A stretch of DNA of 8,352 bases, from assembly GCA_029548715.1 (NCBI GenBank), contig JAKPMW010000030.1:1-8352 (forward strand). Direction: 5' to 3'. This document shows, piece by piece, positions 6,431-8,352 of the stretch; the stretch's first letter is position 1, and every line of letters begins with the position of its first letter. A program made the position numbers and the translations under genes. The notes below the pieces were generated by a model, which searched no databases, was not told the DNA's origin, and saw only the letters and a list, made by a program, of their open reading frames with translations. Origin of the DNA: Spirochaetota bacterium (GTDB lineage Bacteria > Spirochaetota > JAGLSM01 > JAKPMW01).

Positions 6431-6451
6431 GAAAAAGAAGGCTCAGGCCTT
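6431..6451 (-). terminator. Weak intrinsic terminator-like hairpin after rpsP
   Basis: On the minus strand a 5-bp stem, AAGGC/GCCTT with a CTGA loop (6438-6451), is followed by C and five T residues (6432-6436). The stem contains the rpsP stop codon. The stem is short, so it would probably act as a partial attenuator, leaving some readthrough into khpA-rimM-trmD. The role is inferred. Confidence 0.4.
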
Positions 6452-6685
6452 GACGCCCTTTTTTTTGAGTATATCATGGACAATCTTCGTCGGCTGAACT
6501 CCGTTGGAAATCCAGTACTTGACCCGCTCGTCATTGACGACAACCGGTTCCTGCTTGTTGAGCGGATGGTATCTCCCAACCATCTCGATAAACTTGCCAT
6601 CACGGGGCGAATTGATATCTGCAACAACAATCTTGTAAAAAGGCTTGCGCTTTGTACCACCGCGCATCAGTCTCATGCGAACCAA
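6443..6685 (-). CDS. rpsP: 30S ribosomal protein S16
   Basis: This 80-residue protein is S16, an early-binding protein of the 30S body. Family marks are VRMRLMRGGTKRKPFYKIVVAD, the SPRDGKFIEMVGRYHPL stretch, and the VKYWISNGVQPTKIVHDILKKKG helix-turn-helix end. The start codon is TTG at 6683-6685. It is chosen because GAGGAG lies 6 bases upstream and the resulting N-terminus (MVRMRLMR) matches the family pattern. The ATG three codons downstream would be too far from the ribosome binding site and would remove conserved residues. ffh ends 20 bp upstream. S16 heads the ribosomal part of the operon, as in most bacteria. Confidence 0.97.
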   Translation of the reverse strand: MVRMRLMRGGTKRKPFYKIVVADINSPRDGKFIEMVGRYHPLNKQEPVVVNDERVKYWISNGVQPTKIVHDILKKKGVKA

Positions 6686-6697
6686 GGGAGTCTCCTC
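6683..6697 (-). promoter_or_regulatory. Ribosome binding site that decides the TTG start of rpsP
   Basis: GAGGAG (6692-6697 on the minus strand) is 6 bases from the TTG codon. No other start codon nearby has such spacing. It lies in the 20-bp gap after the ffh stop. Confidence 0.7.
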
Positions 6698-6705
6698 AAA
6701 GTAAT

Positions 6706-8043
6706 CTATGTCAGGGGCGGTATCCCCTGCATGTCTGCCTCATTAAATCTATCAAACATCTGCGGGTTTTTCGACAACTTTTTCATCATGCGCTTCATGT
6801 CCTGAAACCGGGTCAACATCCGGTTGACCTCTGCCAGGGTGGTTCCACTGCCCTTTGCAATCCGCTTGCGCCGGGTCGGACCAAGGATATTGACATTGCT
6901 TCTTTCAAACCGGGTCATGGAGTTGATGATCGCCTCAATCCTGATCAGCTCGCGGTCATTGAAGTCCTTCTGCTTTTCAGCATCCACCCCGGGGAGCATC
7001 CCCATCACCTTCGAGAGCGGTCCCATCTTGCGCAGCCGGGCAATCTGATCCCGAAAATCTTCGAGGTTGAACTCGTTGTTACGGAATTTTTCCTCGAGTT
7101 TTTTTGCATCCTCGGCCTCAATCACCTTTTGGGCATTTTCAATCAGCGTGAGGATATCACCCTTGCCAAGAATCCGGGAGGCAATCCGCTCGGGATAAAA
7201 AATTTCGAAATCCTCGAGTTTTTCGCCGGTCCCGACCCAGGCGATCGGTTTTCCGGTGACAGCCTTGACTGACAAGGCCGCACCGCCTCTGGTGTCGCTG
7301 TCAAACTTGGTCAGGACGAGTCCTGTCAGGTTGAATTGTGCATGGAACGCGGAAACCGTCTGGACAATCGACTGGCCAGCAGTGGCGTCGGCCACAAAGA
7401 AAGTTTCATCAAATTTGACGAGTTTTGAGATCTGCTGGATCTCTTTCATCATGGCATCATCGACTTCCATGCGGCCGGCGGTGTCGATGATCAGCCCGTT
7501 GTATCCGTTTTCATCCGCAAACGAGCGGGCCTTGCGGACAATCTCGATCGGATTGTTGAGCTTCATCCCCTGTTCAAAAAAACCGACTCCGGCCTGGCCC
7601 GCAAGAATCCGGAGCTGCTCCATGGCGGCCGGGCGATAGGTATCGGCCGAAACAAGCAGAAAGCGATACTGCTTTTTGTGCATGAGGGCGATCTTGGCCG
7701 CCGTCGTGGTCTTGCCGGACCCCTGCAGGCCGCACAGCAGGATATTGAGCTTGCCCTTGCGCAGTGAAAACTGCTGTCCTGCTCCGCCCATGACGCGAAC
7801 CAGTTCGTCATATATCACCTTGATAAACTGCTGTGTCGGACTGACAGAGCGGAGAATCTCTTCGCCCAGTGCTTTTGCAGTGGCGTTTTCGATAAAATCG
7901 TCCACAACCTTGACGGCAACATCGGCTTCAAGCAGGGCGAGACGGACTTCGCGCATTCCATCCCTGACGTTGGACTCCGTCAGTTTTTTATTGCCAAAAC
8001 TTCCCAGAATACCGCTGATGCGGGCTGTCAATTGCTCAAACAT
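6706..8043 (-). CDS. ffh: Signal recognition particle GTPase Ffh
   Basis: Ffh binds 4.5S RNA and the signal sequences of nascent membrane proteins and takes ribosomes to FtsY at the membrane. The 445-residue product has the normal three-part layout: the N domain (1-95, with REVRLALLEADVAVKVV), the G domain (96-295, with P-loop GLQGSGKT 105-112, DTYRPAA 134-140, DTAGRM 187-192, TKFDSDTRGG 245-254 and GTGEKLEDFE 271-280) and the methionine-rich M domain (about 320-445) with the RNA-binding RRKRIAKGSG segment (391-400). All GTPase motifs are intact. The M domain ends soon after IPPLT without a long Gly/Met tail. The ATG at 8043 is chosen because MFEQLTARISGILGSF is the family N-terminus; upstream in-frame codons are non-conserved. 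A purine-rich AGGAAG lies 11 bases upstream. It is the first full gene of the cluster, 20 bp from rpsP. Confidence 0.98.
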   Translation of the reverse strand: MFEQLTARISGILGSFGNKKLTESNVRDGMREVRLALLEADVAVKVVDDFIENATAKALGEEILRSVSPTQQFIKVIYDELVRVMGGAGQQFSLRKGKLNILLCGLQGSGKTTTAAKIALMHKKQYRFLLVSADTYRPAAMEQLRILAGQAGVGFFEQGMKLNNPIEIVRKARSFADENGYNGLIIDTAGRMEVDDAMMKEIQQISKLVKFDETFFVADATAGQSIVQTVSAFHAQFNLTGLVLTKFDSDTRGGAALSVKAVTGKPIAWVGTGEKLEDFEIFYPERIASRILGKGDILTLIENAQKVIEAEDAKKLEEKFRNNEFNLEDFRDQIARLRKMGPLSKVMGMLPGVDAEKQKDFNDRELIRIEAIINSMTRFERSNVNILGPTRRKRIAKGSGTTLAEVNRMLTRFQDMKRMMKKLSKNPQMFDRFNEADMQGIPPLT

Positions 8044-8076
8044 GGCTGAGGCCGCTTCCTGATCCTGAAATGAACT

Positions 8077-8093
8077 GCATACCAAAGGTACGC
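8077..8093 (-). promoter_or_regulatory. Hairpin nearest to ffh in the leader
   Basis: A 7-bp stem GCGTACC/GGTATGC (one G-T pair on the RNA strand) closes a TTT loop. It lies 33 bp before the ffh start. No T-run follows, so it is not a terminator. It could shape the 5' end of the ffh mRNA. Confidence 0.4.
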
Positions 8094-8113
8094 TCAACAG
8101 AGTCGCTGGTCAA
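8085..8113 (-). promoter_or_regulatory. Possible sigma-70-type promoter for ffh
   Basis: On the minus strand TTGACC (8108-8113) and TACCTT (8085-8090) are separated by 17 bases, the ideal spacing. The -35 matches 5 of 6 consensus bases, but the -10 matches only 3 of 6. The elements overlap two hairpins, so this is a weak call. Confidence 0.25.
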
Positions 8114-8125
8114 CCAGGCCTCTGT
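8097..8125 (-). promoter_or_regulatory. Hairpin with internal loop in the ffh leader
   Basis: An outer 6-bp stem ACAGAG/CTCTGT and an inner 4-bp stem CTGG/CCAG are separated by an asymmetric internal loop and capped by TTGA. The ten pairs are perfect. No T-run follows. Confidence 0.45.
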
Positions 8126-8135
8126 GCAGGATTAC

Positions 8136-8153
8136 TCCCCCCGCAAGGGGGGA
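8136..8153 (-). promoter_or_regulatory. Very GC-rich 7-bp hairpin in the ffh leader
   Basis: TCCCCCC-TTGC-GGGGGGA on the minus strand. On the plus strand the loop reads GCAA, a stable GNRA tetraloop. The six consecutive G-C pairs should make it very stable. It is not followed by a T-run in either direction. Confidence 0.5.
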
Positions 8154-8165
8154 CTACGCGGAATT

Positions 8166-8190
8166 ATTGCGGGGCAGATACCCCTGCAAT
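8166..8190 (-). promoter_or_regulatory. Hairpin with one-base bulge in the ffh leader
   Basis: On the minus strand ATTGC, a bulged A, GGGG, a 6-base loop, CCCC and GCAAT form a 9-bp stem. A T6 run lies just before it on the minus strand rather than after it, so it does not act as an intrinsic terminator in the direction of the genes. Confidence 0.45.
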
Positions 8191-8213
8191 TGAAAAAACC
8201 ATGCTGCGTGCCA

Positions 8214-8281
8214 AAGGACGACAACCTCGCCCCCTGCGGAGCAGCGGGTACGTTGCATCCAGTGGCTGGACAAGCGTCCTT
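8214..8281. other. Branched inverted repeat (three-way junction-like) directly after the upstream gene
   Basis: A 7-bp closing stem (AAGGACG 8214-8220 with CGTCCTT 8275-8281) encloses two perfect hairpins. One is TCCAG/CTGGA (8258-8270, 3-base loop). The other is CTGC/GCAG (8234-8244, 3-base loop), extendable by CCC/GGG across a one-base bulge to position 8248. The outer stem reaches into the stop codon of the upstream gene. I tested it as a tRNA and it lacks the T-arm and anticodon arm. Both strands can form it. Confidence 0.4.
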
Positions 8282-8352
8282 CAGCGATAATCAGTGTAGT
8301 GTTTTCGCAGCCACTCAAGCCGCGCACGGGCCTCGAGAATCTGCCGCCTGAG
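8281..8352 (-). CDS. C-terminal fragment of an unidentified upstream gene
   Basis: The minus-strand frame enters at the window edge and gives 23 residues, LRRQILEARARLEWLRKHYT followed by DYR, then TGA (8281-8283). The composition is that of a charged amphipathic helix, rich in Arg and Leu. It is too short to assign to a family. It runs in the same direction as ffh and is separated from it by the structured gap. The open frame and plausible protein composition support a real gene end, but 72 bp is little evidence. Confidence 0.45.
   Translation of the reverse strand, partial: LRRQILEARARLEWLRKHYTDYR

Larger units (their letters stand above)
8044..8280. other. Non-coding, highly structured leader region upstream of ffh
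   Basis: This 237-bp gap holds no convincing gene on either strand. It contains five separate inverted repeats (8077-8093, 8097-8125, 8136-8153, 8166-8190 and a branched one at 8214-8281) with only short linkers. On the minus strand it would be the 5' leader of ffh or the 3' tail of the upstream gene. I do not recognise a named riboswitch, SRP RNA, tRNA or tmRNA. A T6 run lies at 8194-8199 on the minus strand but no stable hairpin directly precedes it. Confidence 0.6.

Noticed and set aside
8044..8120. Possible 4.5S/SRP RNA next to ffh, prompted by a CAGGATCAGGAAG stretch
   Set aside because: The conserved SRP RNA apical hairpin with its GGAA tetraloop and asymmetric loop cannot be formed; the stretch only resembles it loosely and includes the ffh upstream bases.
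8154..8258. A 34-codon minus-strand ORF that could be a leader peptide
   Set aside because: It has no ribosome binding site at a sensible distance, no conserved features, and runs through the hairpins. Its Trp and Phe content alone is not evidence.
8214..8281. Possible tRNA gene (7-bp closing stem, about 68 bases)
   Set aside because: There is no T-arm with its conserved loop, no anticodon arm of the right geometry and no typical D-loop in either orientation.
1..8352. CRISPR arrays, insertion sequences, phage or defence genes
   Set aside because: No regularly spaced direct repeats, transposase motifs or integrase-like genes were seen in either strand.

Overview
The window is a bacterial chromosome segment in which every gene I can support lies on the minus strand, so transcription runs from high to low coordinates. 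Its core is the conserved translation/secretion cluster ffh - rpsP - khpA - rimM - trmD - rplS - rnhB. This is followed by a FliK-like protein, a stand-alone FlhB C-terminal domain, an HD-GYP-family protein, yraN, a small FlgM-like protein and the first 280 residues of a class I aminotransferase. The order ffh-rpsP-khpA-rimM-trmD-rplS-rnhB-yraN is familiar from Desulfobacterota (deltaproteobacteria) and partly from spirochaetes. The flagellar-type insert implies a flagellated bacterium. I cannot settle the phylum from one window. Base composition looks moderately GC-rich and I see no sign of recent transfer.

Layout, in transcription order. 8281-8352: last 23 codons of an unidentified upstream gene. 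8044-8280: a non-coding leader packed with inverted repeats. 6706-8043: ffh, the SRP GTPase. 4513-6685: rpsP, khpA, rimM, trmD and rplS, which make or mature ribosomes and tRNA. A weak terminator-like hairpin overlaps the end of rpsP. The two ribosomal protein genes use non-ATG starts (TTG for rpsP, GTG for rplS) but have strong Shine-Dalgarno sequences. rimM has no obvious one. This fits the known need for far more S16 and L19 than RimM and TrmD. 3911-4513: rnhB, touching rplS by one base.

1502-3903 holds three tightly coupled genes: FliK-like, FlhB-C-like (14-bp overlap), then HD-GYP-like (14-bp overlap). The HD-GYP gene overlaps yraN by 8 bp. FliK and the FlhB cytoplasmic domain are known partners in the flagellar export specificity switch, so this pair probably acts in or modulates flagellar export. 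The HD-GYP-like protein has lost the His of its HD dyad (Leu224) and other signature residues, so it is probably not a normal c-di-GMP phosphodiesterase. 930-1112 encodes a 60-residue protein resembling the sigma-28-binding half of FlgM. 1-842 is the aminotransferase, whose C-terminus lies outside the window.

The best candidates for something undescribed are the flagellar-type module inside a translation operon (FliK-like, FlhB-C, degenerate HD-GYP, FlgM-like) and the structured leader upstream of ffh. I found no CRISPR, insertion sequence, tRNA or rRNA.
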